DNA from: Miltoncostaea oceani
GTDB lineage: Bacteria > Actinomycetota > Thermoleophilia > Miltoncostaeales > Miltoncostaeaceae
Length of the DNA stretch: 64,000 nucleotides
Reading direction: 5' to 3'
Assembly (NCBI RefSeq): GCF_018141545.1
Contig: NZ_CP064356.1
Span: forward strand, 1,364,001-1,428,000
Part shown: positions 25,450 through 33,718 of the stretch, piece after piece
How the letters are laid out: each line of letters begins with the position of its first letter
Position numbering within the stretch: position 1 is the stretch's first letter
Notes under the pieces: model-generated
Databases searched by the model: none
What the model saw: the letters and a program-made list of their open reading frames with translations, nothing else
What the model was told of the DNA's origin: nothing
Position numbers and translations under genes: made by a program

Positions 25450-26398
25450 GCCCGCCCGGGGTCACGAGCCGGTCCTGGCCGACGAGGTCGTGCGTCTGCT
25501 CGCGCCGCGCGCCGGCGAGACCGTGGTCGACTGCACCTTCGGCGCGGGCGGTCACGCCCGGCGCCTCGCCCCCGCCCTCGGCGAGGGCGGCCGCTACATC
25601 GCCATCGACCGCGACCCCGAGGCCCGCACCTGGTTCGCGGACCTCGCCGACGACGTCGTCTGCGAGACCCGGTTCATCCACGCGAACTTCGCCGACGCCC
25701 TGCCGCGCCTGCTCGACCAGGGTCTGCGCGCCGACGTCGTGCTGATGGACCTCGGCCTCTCCTCGATGCAGGTCGACCGCGCCGAGCGCGGCTTCTCCTA
25801 CTCACGGCAGGCCCCCCTCGACATGCGCATGGACCCCGCGCGCGGCGCGTCGGCGGCCGACCTGGTGGCGACCGCGTCCGAGAAGGACCTCGCCGGCCTG
25901 ATGCGGACCTACGGCGAGGAGCGCTACGCGCGTCCGATCGCCCGGGCCATCGTCCGCCGCCGCGCGATCGAGCCGATCACGACCACCGGCGACCTCGTCG
26001 AGATCGTCCGGTCGGCGGTGCCGACCCCGGCGCTCTTCGCCGGCGGGCACCCCGCCAAGCGCGTCTTCCAGGCCCTGCGGATCGTCGTCAACGACGAGCT
26101 CGGGAGCCTCGAGCGCGGCCTCGCGTCGGCCTTCGCGCTGCTCGCCCCGGGCGGCCGCCTCGGCGTCATCTCGTTCCACTCCCTCGAGGACCGCATGGTG
26201 AAGCGCTTCATGCGGGACCGCGCCCAGGGCTGCATCTGCCCGCCGGACATGCCGGTGTGCGGCTGCGGCCACACCGCCGAGGGCGCCCTGCTCGCGAGCA
26301 AGGCCCAGCGCCCCCGCCAGGCCGAGCTCGACCGCAACCCGCGGGCCCGGTCCGCGCTGCTGCGCGGCATCCGCCGGCTGGGGGAGGACGACCGATGA
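25418..26398 (+). CDS. rsmH: 16S rRNA (cytosine1402-N4)-methyltransferase
   Basis: 326 residues. RGHEPVLADEVVRLL is the conserved N-terminus and VVDCTFGAGGHARRL the SAM-binding motif. VLMDLGLSSMQVDRAERGFSY is the family signature, and FQALRIVVNDEL with VISFHSLEDRMVKRFM closes the catalytic domain. The start chosen is the ATG in ACCATGCC, with a GAGGGGG ribosome site 9-10 bases upstream; an earlier ATG would add an unconserved stretch inside mraZ. The stop overlaps the next ATG. Confidence 0.95.
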   Translation: MPSALPLESRRPARGHEPVLADEVVRLLAPRAGETVVDCTFGAGGHARRLAPALGEGGRYIAIDRDPEARTWFADLADDVVCETRFIHANFADALPRLLDQGLRADVVLMDLGLSSMQVDRAERGFSYSRQAPLDMRMDPARGASAADLVATASEKDLAGLMRTYGEERYARPIARAIVRRRAIEPITTTGDLVEIVRSAVPTPALFAGGHPAKRVFQALRIVVNDELGSLERGLASAFALLAPGGRLGVISFHSLEDRMVKRFMRDRAQGCICPPDMPVCGCGHTAEGALLASKAQRPRQAELDRNPRARSALLRGIRRLGEDDR

Positions 26399-26802
26399 GC
26401 ACCCGCGCCGGCGCCGCCGCCCGGACCCGCACGACCGCCGCCTCGTCCGCGCGCCCCCGCCACGACCCCCGCACCCGCCCCGAGGCGCCGCGTCCCCGCA
26501 CCCGCCCGCGGGCGGTCGCCGCTCCGCGGCCCCGCACCCGCCTGCGCATGGGCCCCCTCGTCATCCCGCTGATCGCGTTGATCCTGGGCGGCATCGTGTG
26601 GGTCAACGTCGCGAAGCTCGCCCTCACCAACGAGACGGGCAAGGTCATCGAGCGTTCCCGGGTCGTGGAGGGGCAGACCGCCCGCCTGAAGAGCGACCTG
26701 GAGCAGCGTGACGCCGCGGTGCGCCGCAACGCGCAGCTCACCCTCGGCATGGTCTCGCCCGCGCCCGACTCGGTCACCTACCTGGACCCGCGGACGCCCT
26801 GA
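26395..26802 (+). CDS. ftsL: FtsL-like division protein
   Basis: 135 residues. A 50-residue basic, Pro/Ala/Arg-rich cytoplasmic part is followed by one membrane helix (PLVIPLIALILGGIVWVNV, about residues 54-72) and a periplasmic helical segment of coiled-coil type (EGQTARLKSDLEQRDAAVRR). Sequence alone is weak, but size, bitopic topology and the position between rsmH and ftsI are those of FtsL. It would join FtsB and FtsQ in the divisome. The overlaps are ATGA upstream and TGATG downstream. Confidence 0.8.
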   Translation: MSTRAGAAARTRTTAASSARPRHDPRTRPEAPRPRTRPRAVAAPRPRTRLRMGPLVIPLIALILGGIVWVNVAKLALTNETGKVIERSRVVEGQTARLKSDLEQRDAAVRRNAQLTLGMVSPAPDSVTYLDPRTP

Positions 26803-28541
26803 TGGCGGGCGGCTCGTCCCGGCGGCCCCCCGCGCGCCCCCCGCGCCGGACCGCCGCCCCGTCCGCGCGCGGTGGCGCCGCGCGCGAGCGCAGCCGCCGC
26901 ATCCGCATCCTGACGGGCATCACGCTCCTGCTGTTCTGCCTGCTCGGCGCGCGCGCCGCGTTCCTCGGCACCGTCCGCGCGGACGACCTCGCCTCGCGCG
27001 GCCTGTCCCAGAACCGCGCCGAGTCGGACCTCCTCGCCCCCCGGGGCGCGATCCAGGGCCGCGACGGCACCGACCTCGCCACGGACCGGCTGGCGGTCGA
27101 CGTCACCGCCTCGCCGAACCTGATCCTCGACCCGCAGGAGGTCGCCGCCCAGCTCGGCCCCGCCCTGCGCCGCGACCCGAACGACCTGGCGAACATCCTC
27201 GCCAGGGGCGGCACCTACGCCGTCCTCGCGCGCAACGTGACCCCCGCGCGGGCCGACGCCGCCCGCGACCTCGGCATCGCCGGCGTCTACTTCTCGGACA
27301 CCTACCAGCGCTTCCAGCCGGGCGGGGCGCTCGCGGCACAGCTCATCGGCCTCACCGGCGACGAGCACCAGGGCATCTCCGGCCTCGAGCAGAGCCTCGA
27401 CGGCACGCTCACCGGCACCCCCGGCCACCGGGTCGAGATCCGCGACGTCTTCGGCCGCCCGATCCAGGTGCTCTCCGACCGCCCCGCGCAGCCGGGCACC
27501 GACGTGCAGCTCACCGTCTCCCCGGCGATCCAGGCCGAGGTCGAGCGGGTGCTCGCCGCGACGCGCGAGGAGTACGGGGCGAAGCGGGCGATGGGGATCG
27601 TCATGGACCCGCGCGACGGGTCGGTGCTCGCGATGGCGACGGTCCCGCGCTTCAACCCCAACAAGCGCGAGACCCTCAACCAGGACCAGGTGACGAACCG
27701 CCCGGTGACCGACACGTTCGAGCCGGGGTCGACGTTCAAGATCGTGACGATGGCGGGCGCGCTGGAGGACGGCGTCGTCCAGCCGACCACCCTCTTCAAC
27801 CTCCCCGCCAAGTACACGCTCTACGACCGCACGCTGACCGACGCCCACGAGCGCGGGCCAGTGACCCTCACGGCGACCCAGATCCTGGAGCAGTCGAGCA
27901 ACATCGGCACCGTCAAGATCGCGGAGCGCCTCTCCCAGGAGCGCCTGCAGGCCTGGATCCGCCGCTTCGGCTTCGGCTCCCCGACCGGCATCGACTACCC
28001 CGGCGAGGTGGAGGGCCTCGTGCTGCCCGACGACGAGTGGTCGGGGACGTCGATCCTGAACATCCCGATCGGCCAGGGCGTCGGCGTCTCCCTGGTGCAG
28101 CTGACCCGCGCCTTCGCGGCGATCGCCAACGGCGGCACCCTGGTCACCCCCCACGTCGTCGCGTCGGTGGGCGGCCGCCCGGCCGAGGTGCCGGCGGGGA
28201 GGCGGATCATGCACGAGCGCACCGCGCGGCAGGTCGACGCGATGCTCCGCGAGGTGGTCTCCACCGACGGCACCGGCACCCTCGCCCAGGTGAAGGGCTA
28301 CGAGGTGGCCGGCAAGACCGGCACCGCCGAGAAGATCGACCCGGAGACCGGCCTCTACAGCAAGACCCTCTACACGTCGTCGTTCGTGGGCTACGTGCCC
28401 GCCGACGACCCGCAGCTGCTGATCGCGGTCGTCGTGGACGAGCCCTCCTCCTCGGGGGCCTACTACGGCGGCGACGTCGCGGCCCCGGCGTTCGAGCAGA
28501 TCGCCGAGTTGTCCCTGCAAAACCTGCGTATCTCCCCCTGA
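26802..28541 (+). CDS. ftsI: Class B penicillin-binding protein, division transpeptidase FtsI
   Basis: 579 residues. A basic N-terminus and one membrane helix (ILTGITLLLFCLLGARAAF) are followed by the pedestal domain (APRGAIQGRDGTDLA). The transpeptidase domain has EPGSTFK with nucleophile Ser310, SSN (Ser365) and KTGTAEK (Lys505). It cross-links septal peptidoglycan together with FtsW. There is no C-terminal PASTA repeat. The cluster position after ftsL supports FtsI over other class B enzymes. Confidence 0.93.
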   Translation: MAGGSSRRPPARPPRRTAAPSARGGAARERSRRIRILTGITLLLFCLLGARAAFLGTVRADDLASRGLSQNRAESDLLAPRGAIQGRDGTDLATDRLAVDVTASPNLILDPQEVAAQLGPALRRDPNDLANILARGGTYAVLARNVTPARADAARDLGIAGVYFSDTYQRFQPGGALAAQLIGLTGDEHQGISGLEQSLDGTLTGTPGHRVEIRDVFGRPIQVLSDRPAQPGTDVQLTVSPAIQAEVERVLAATREEYGAKRAMGIVMDPRDGSVLAMATVPRFNPNKRETLNQDQVTNRPVTDTFEPGSTFKIVTMAGALEDGVVQPTTLFNLPAKYTLYDRTLTDAHERGPVTLTATQILEQSSNIGTVKIAERLSQERLQAWIRRFGFGSPTGIDYPGEVEGLVLPDDEWSGTSILNIPIGQGVGVSLVQLTRAFAAIANGGTLVTPHVVASVGGRPAEVPAGRRIMHERTARQVDAMLREVVSTDGTGTLAQVKGYEVAGKTGTAEKIDPETGLYSKTLYTSSFVGYVPADDPQLLIAVVVDEPSSSGAYYGGDVAAPAFEQIAELSLQNLRISP

Positions 28542-28575
28542 GACGCGGGACGGGGCTGGTAGTGTCCGCGCCCGC

Positions 28576-30060
28576 ATGACCCTCGACGAGCTGATCGGGG
28601 AGGTCCCCGGGGGGCGGCTCGTCCACCCCGCGGGCGGTCCGCCGGAGCCGGGCGCGACGAGGATCACCTCGATCGTCAACCGCGCCGACGCCGCCGGGCC
28701 GGGGGCCCTCTTCTGCGCGGTGCCGGGCCTGCGGGCCGACGGGCACGACTTCGCGGCCGACGCGGTGGCGCACGGCGCGGCGGCGCTGCTCGTCGCGCGG
28801 CCCCTCGACCTGCCCGTGCCGCAGGTCGTCGTGCCCGACGTGCGCCTGGCGATGGCGCTCGTCGCGGGCGCGCTGCACGGCCACCCCTCCCGTGTGATCG
28901 ACGTGGTGGGGGTGACGGGGACGAACGGCAAGACCACGTCGGCGTTCCTGCTGCGCGCCGTGCTCGAGGCCGCCGGCCGCCGGTGCGGCCTGATCGGCAC
29001 CATCGAGGCGCGGGTCGGCGGCGAGATCCTGCCGGTGACCCACACCACACCCGACGCCATCGCGTTGCAGGGGCTGCTCGCGCGGATGCGCGACGCGGGC
29101 GACACGGCGTGCGCGATGGAGGTCTCCTCGCACGCCCTCGACCAGCGGCGCGTCGCCGGCACGCGGTTCGCCGCGGCCCTGTTCACCAACCTCACGCGCG
29201 ACCACCTCGACTACCACGTGGACGTCGAGTCCTACTACGCCGCCAAGCGCGCGCTGTTCGCGCGGCCGCCGGGGGAGGGCGACGACCCGCCCGGCGCCGT
29301 CAACCTCGACGACCCCGCCGGGGTGCGGCTGCAGCGCGAGACGGACGCCCTCGGCTACGCGGTCGACGCACCCGCCGACGTCCGCCCCGAGCGGGTCGAG
29401 GGGCTCGGCACCGGCATCCGCGCGCGCATCGCCACCCCGCGCGGGCCGATCGAGATCGCGAGCTCCCTGCGGGGCCGCTTCAACCTCTCCAACCTCACGG
29501 GCGTCGTCGCCGTCGGCGAGCTGCTCGGGCTCCCCCACGCGGCCGTCGCCGCCGGCATCGCCGCCGTCGGGGGCGTGCCGGGGCGGTTCGAGGCGGTCGA
29601 CGCGGGACAGGCGTTCCCGGTGATCGTCGACTACGCCCACACGCCCGACTCGCTCGAGAACGTGCTGCGGGCGGCCCGGGAGCTCGTCACCGGAGGCCGC
29701 CTGATCGCGGTCTTCGGGTGCGGCGGCGACCGCGACCGCGGCAAGCGCCCGCAGATGGGCGACGCGGTGCGCCGGATGGCCGACGTGGCGGTGGTGACGT
29801 CCGACAATCCGCGCAGCGAGGACCCGGACGCCATCATCGGGGATATCGTCGCGGGGGACGGCGGACCGGCGGAGCTGGTCGTCGAGCCGGACCGGCGGCG
29901 CGCCATCGCGCTCGCCATCGGGCGCGCCGGACGGGGCGACGTGGTGCTGGTCGCCGGCAAGGGGCACGAGCAGGGGCAGGAGCGCGACGGGGTCGTCACG
30001 CCCTTCGACGACCGCGACGTCGCCCGAGAGATCCTCACCGGAAGCGGAGCGAGCGCATGA
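28576..30060 (+). CDS. murE: UDP-MurNAc-tripeptide synthetase, meso-diaminopimelate type
   Basis: 494 residues. VTGTNGKTTSAFLLRA is the ATP loop, MEVSSHALDQ and LFTNLTRDHLDYH the Mur ligase catalytic motifs, and IVDYAHTPDSLENVL the middle signature. DNPRSEDP in the C-terminal domain is the motif that selects meso-diaminopimelate; lysine-adding enzymes differ there. This predicts a DAP-type cell wall. TAGTGT (28560-28565), ten bases before the ATG, may be an internal promoter after the 34-base gap from ftsI. Confidence 0.95.
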   Translation: MTLDELIGEVPGGRLVHPAGGPPEPGATRITSIVNRADAAGPGALFCAVPGLRADGHDFAADAVAHGAAALLVARPLDLPVPQVVVPDVRLAMALVAGALHGHPSRVIDVVGVTGTNGKTTSAFLLRAVLEAAGRRCGLIGTIEARVGGEILPVTHTTPDAIALQGLLARMRDAGDTACAMEVSSHALDQRRVAGTRFAAALFTNLTRDHLDYHVDVESYYAAKRALFARPPGEGDDPPGAVNLDDPAGVRLQRETDALGYAVDAPADVRPERVEGLGTGIRARIATPRGPIEIASSLRGRFNLSNLTGVVAVGELLGLPHAAVAAGIAAVGGVPGRFEAVDAGQAFPVIVDYAHTPDSLENVLRAARELVTGGRLIAVFGCGGDRDRGKRPQMGDAVRRMADVAVVTSDNPRSEDPDAIIGDIVAGDGGPAELVVEPDRRRAIALAIGRAGRGDVVLVAGKGHEQGQERDGVVTPFDDRDVAREILTGSGASA

Positions 30061-31364
30061 GGCTGACCGTCCACGACATCATGAGGTGCGGAGTCGAGAC
30101 GCGGATCCCCGCGGGCAAGCCGGACACCGAGTTCGAGGGGGCGTTCGTCGACTCGCGCGAGGTGGTCGAGGGCGGGCTGTTCGTCGGCATCCGCGGCGAG
30201 ATGGCCGACGGCGGCACCCACGCGCCGGACGCGCTGCGCGACGGCGCCGCGGCCGCGGTGGTGGGGGAGTCCGCCTGGCGGTGGATCGAGGGCGAGGTGC
30301 AGGGGCTGCGCAAGCCCGTGATCGTCACGCCCGACCCCGTCGGGGTGCTGCAGGCCGCGGGGCGGATCGCCCTGGAGCGCAGCGGGGCGCGGGTGGTGGG
30401 GGTGACCGGCGCGACCGGCAAGACGACGACGAAAGACATCATCGTCGCCATGCTCCGCGCCGCCGGCGTCGCCGCCGAGGGGACCCCCGGCAACCGCAAC
30501 ACGGGCATCGGCGTCCCCATGTCCCTGCTCGGCCTCGCGGAGGACTGCGAGGTCGCCGTCGTCGAGATGGGGATGCGCGGCCCCGGGCAGATCGCCGAGC
30601 TGGCCGCGCTGGCGCCGCCGGACGTCGCGGTCATCACCTCCATCGGGCCCGTCCACCTCGAGCTGCTCGGCACGGTCGAGGCGGTCGCCGCGGCGAAGGC
30701 CGAGATCCTGACGGCGCTGCGCCCCGGTGGGACCGCGGTGGTGCCGGACGACGAGCCGCTCCTCGACCCGTTCCTCGCGACCCTCGACCCGGGGGTGACG
30801 GTCGTGCGCTTCGGGGACCGCCCGGACCTCGACCTCGACCTGAGCGTGACCAAGGGCTGGCAGCTGCGCAACGCCGCGGCGGCGCTTGCGGTGTGCCGGG
30901 CCCTCGGCGCCGTCCCGCCGGAGGGTGCCCGCATCGAGGTTGAGCTGTCCGCCCTGCGGGGCCAGGAGCGCCCCCTGCCCGGCGGCGGGATCCTCATCGA
31001 GGACTGCTACAACGCGAACCCGATCGCGATGCGGGCCGCCCTCGCCGACCTGGCGGGCCGCCCGGGGCGGAGGGTCGCCGTGCTCGCCGACATGATGGAG
31101 CTCGGCCCGGCCGAGCTGGACTTCCACCGCGAGATCGGCGCGGCCGCCGCCGCCGCCGGCATCGACCTGCTGGTCGCCGTCGGCGAGCGCGCCCGCGCGT
31201 ACGCCGAGGGCGCCGAGGGCCTGGAGACGATCCGCATCGACACGGTCGACGAGGCCGTCGGCCGGGTGCCGGAGCTGATCGAGGACGGCGACGTCGTGCT
31301 GCTCAAGGGGTCGCGCTCGATGGCCCTCGAGCGGATCGGCGCCGCCCTGGCGCCGGGGGCCTAG
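30057..31364 (+). CDS. murF: UDP-MurNAc-pentapeptide synthetase, shortened
   Basis: 435 residues. GVTGATGKTTTKDIIVAML is the ATP loop, NRNTGIGVPMSLLGL the MurF signature, VEMGMRGPGQI and ITSIGPVHLELLGT the central motifs, and IEDCYNANPIAMRAAL plus LADMMELG the C-terminal ones. It adds D-Ala-D-Ala to the tripeptide. The central domain is shorter than usual: after VVRFGDRPDLDLDLSVTKG the usual beta lobe and the PG-x-HN motif are missing or replaced by KGWQLRNAAAA. Overlaps murE by four bases; MraY follows in three. Confidence 0.92.
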   Translation: MRLTVHDIMRCGVETRIPAGKPDTEFEGAFVDSREVVEGGLFVGIRGEMADGGTHAPDALRDGAAAAVVGESAWRWIEGEVQGLRKPVIVTPDPVGVLQAAGRIALERSGARVVGVTGATGKTTTKDIIVAMLRAAGVAAEGTPGNRNTGIGVPMSLLGLAEDCEVAVVEMGMRGPGQIAELAALAPPDVAVITSIGPVHLELLGTVEAVAAAKAEILTALRPGGTAVVPDDEPLLDPFLATLDPGVTVVRFGDRPDLDLDLSVTKGWQLRNAAAALAVCRALGAVPPEGARIEVELSALRGQERPLPGGGILIEDCYNANPIAMRAALADLAGRPGRRVAVLADMMELGPAELDFHREIGAAAAAAGIDLLVAVGERARAYAEGAEGLETIRIDTVDEAVGRVPELIEDGDVVLLKGSRSMALERIGAALAPGA

Positions 31365-31367
31365 CCC

Positions 31368-32354
31368 GTGCCGCGTGTCCTGATCGGGGCCATCACGGCC
31401 GCCACGCTGCTGATGTTCCTCGGCCCGAAGTTCATCGCCTGGCTGCGGGCCAACGAGGTCGGCCAGTTCGTGCGCCCGGCGGGCCTGATCCCCGCCGGTC
31501 ACGCGGAGAAGCAGGGCACCCCCACCATGGGCGGGCTGCTGATCCTGCTCTCGACGACGCTGCCGTTCGTGATCCTGTCGAGCCGCAGCACCGAGGCCAT
31601 GCTGGTCCTGTTCGCGACCATCGCGTGCGGCGCGATCGGCTTCGTCGACGACTTCATGAAGATCGTGAAGAAGCGCTCCCTCGGCCTGTCGGGGCGCCTG
31701 CGGATGCTCGGCCTGCTGGTCGTGGCGGCCGTCGTGGTGCTCGTCGCCGTCAACGTGGTGGGCCTGCCGACGACGCTCGTCATCCCCGTCTGGGACCAGT
31801 CGTTCGAGATCGGCGCCGCCGCGTTCTTCGTGGTGGTCTTCCTCGTCGTGGCGGGCGCCGCGAACGCCGTCAACCTGACCGACGGCCTCGACGGCCTCGC
31901 GGCGGGCTGCGCGGCGATCGTGCTGCTGTCGTACACGGCCATCGCGTTCGTCTCCGACCAGCGCGACCTGGCGATCTTCGGCGCGACCGTCGCCGGCTCG
32001 TGCGTCGGCTTCCTCTGGTTCAACTCGTTCCCGGCGGCCGTCTTCATGGGCGACACCGGCTCCTACGCGCTCGGCGGGGCGATCGCCGCGATGGCGGTGA
32101 TGACGAAGACGGAGCTGCTGCTCGTCGTGATCGGGGCGATCTTCGTGGCGGAGGCGCTCTCGGTCATCATCCAGGTGATCGTGTTCAAGAAGTTCCGGGC
32201 GCGGGTGTTCCTGATGACCCCGGTGCACCACCACTTCGAGATGGCGGCGTGGAGCGAGACGAAGATCATCGTGCGGTTCTGGCTGATCGCGGCGATCTTC
32301 GCGGCGGTCGGGTTCACGCTGTACTTCCGCGACCTGCAGAGCCTGTCGGGATGA
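31368..32354 (+). CDS. mraY: Phospho-MurNAc-pentapeptide transferase
   Basis: 328 residues and about ten membrane helices. KQGTPTMGGLLILL is the first MraY motif, GAIGFVDDFMKIVKKRSLGL the catalytic Asp-Asp motif, ANAVNLTDGLDGLAAG the second Asp motif, FPAAVFMGDTGSYALGG the third, and MTPVHHHFEM the His loop. It forms lipid I from the UDP-MurNAc-pentapeptide and undecaprenyl phosphate. The start is GTG, and the stop overlaps the murL ATG (ATGA). Confidence 0.96.
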   Translation: MPRVLIGAITAATLLMFLGPKFIAWLRANEVGQFVRPAGLIPAGHAEKQGTPTMGGLLILLSTTLPFVILSSRSTEAMLVLFATIACGAIGFVDDFMKIVKKRSLGLSGRLRMLGLLVVAAVVVLVAVNVVGLPTTLVIPVWDQSFEIGAAAFFVVVFLVVAGAANAVNLTDGLDGLAAGCAAIVLLSYTAIAFVSDQRDLAIFGATVAGSCVGFLWFNSFPAAVFMGDTGSYALGGAIAAMAVMTKTELLLVVIGAIFVAEALSVIIQVIVFKKFRARVFLMTPVHHHFEMAAWSETKIIVRFWLIAAIFAAVGFTLYFRDLQSLSG

Positions 32355-33718
32355 CCCCGTCCGCCCCGGCGTTCTCCCCGGGGTCGGTGCGGGCGTTCCG
32401 GTTCACGGAGCGCTCGGCCGACTGGTCGACCGGCGTGGTGCGGCTCGGGTACGCGCTGGACGACATCGCGTTCACGGAGACGTTCACGTTCCCGGTGCCG
32501 GAGGGCGCGGCGCCGGCGGGTGACCGGGCCCGCGCGCTCGACGGGGCCGTGGGGCTGCTGCACCTGGTGGCGGGCGTCAGCTACTACAAGGCGGCCGTCC
32601 CGCCGCGCATCACCGTGGACGGCGACGCGCCGCCCGCGGCGACGGCGCGGGCCCTGGAGCGCCTGTGGACGCAGGGGCTCGGGGAGTTCGCGTGGCGCAA
32701 CGGGCGCCCCGACGTCGGCCACGGCATCGCGTTCCCCGACGCCGGCGACGGCGACCCGGAGCCGGCCCCCGCCCTCGGCCTGGCGCCGCGGTCGCTGGTG
32801 CCGGTCGGCGGGGGCAAGGACTCCGTCGTCTCGCTGGCGGCGCTGGTCGCGGCGGGGGAGGACGTGATCGCGTTCTCGGTGGGGCGCAAGCCGTCCGCCG
32901 ACGCGGCGGCGCGCATCGAGGGCGTCCCGATGCTCCACGTCACCCGGGACCTCGACCCCCGCCTGTTCGACCTGAACCGGGCGGGCGCGTTGAACGGCCA
33001 CGTCCCGATCACGGCGATCGTGTCGTGCGCCGCCGTGGTCGCGGCGGTCCTCCACGACTGCGACGCGGTCGTGATGTCGAACGAGCGGTCGGCGTCGTCC
33101 GGCAACTTCGACTGGCCGGCGTTCGGCGGCGTGGTGAACCACCAGCACAGCAAGGGGTGGGAGGCCGAGCGCGACCTCGCCGCGATCGTGCGCCGCGACG
33201 TCGCCTCCGACCTCGCGTACTTCTCGCTGCTGCGGCCGTGGTCGGAGCTCGCGATCAGCCGGGCGTTCGCGGCGCTGCCGGAGCACCACGCGACGTTCAT
33301 GAGCTGCAACGTGGGGTTCAAGATCCACGAGCCGGCGGTGCCCGGGTGGTGCGGTGACTGCCCGAAGTGCCGGTTCGTCTTCCTGGCGCTCGCGCCGTTC
33401 CTGGACCGGCCGGCGTTGACGGGGGTTTTCGGGGCGGACCTGCTCGACGACCCGTCGCAGGTGCCGGGGTTCCGGGAGGTCCTCGGCATCGAGGAGGACA
33501 AGCCGTTCGAGTGCGTCGGCGAGGTCGACGAGGCGCGGGCCGCGCTGCGGACCGTCGCGGCGGACCCGGCGTGGTCGGGCGCCGCGGTGGTGGTGGCGCT
33601 CGCGGACGCCGCCGGCGGGCCCGACGCCGCCGCGATCGCGGCGTGGCTCGATCCCCGCGGCGACCACGCGATCCCGGGACGGCATCTGCGGGCGGCGCGT
33701 GCGGCTCTCGGAGCTTGA
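32351..33718 (+). CDS. murL: UDP-MurNAc-L-Ala-L-Glu epimerase MurL
   Basis: 455 residues, the size expected for MurL. This enzyme (EC 5.1.1.23), characterised in Xanthomonas oryzae, uses ATP to convert the terminal L-Glu of UDP-MurNAc-L-Ala-L-Glu to D-Glu. It replaces glutamate racemase. LVPVGGGKDSVVSLAAL is a PP-loop ATP site (SGG-x-DS type), consistent with adenylation of the carboxylate. Cys-rich VPGWCGDCPKCRFVFLAL and EHHATFMSCNVGF are further conserved-looking blocks. It lies between mraY and a MurD whose D-Glu lysine is absent, and overlaps it by 20 bases. That coupling strongly supports the assignment. Confidence 0.87.
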   Translation: MTPSAPAFSPGSVRAFRFTERSADWSTGVVRLGYALDDIAFTETFTFPVPEGAAPAGDRARALDGAVGLLHLVAGVSYYKAAVPPRITVDGDAPPAATARALERLWTQGLGEFAWRNGRPDVGHGIAFPDAGDGDPEPAPALGLAPRSLVPVGGGKDSVVSLAALVAAGEDVIAFSVGRKPSADAAARIEGVPMLHVTRDLDPRLFDLNRAGALNGHVPITAIVSCAAVVAAVLHDCDAVVMSNERSASSGNFDWPAFGGVVNHQHSKGWEAERDLAAIVRRDVASDLAYFSLLRPWSELAISRAFAALPEHHATFMSCNVGFKIHEPAVPGWCGDCPKCRFVFLALAPFLDRPALTGVFGADLLDDPSQVPGFREVLGIEEDKPFECVGEVDEARAALRTVAADPAWSGAAVVVALADAAGGPDAAAIAAWLDPRGDHAIPGRHLRAARAALGA

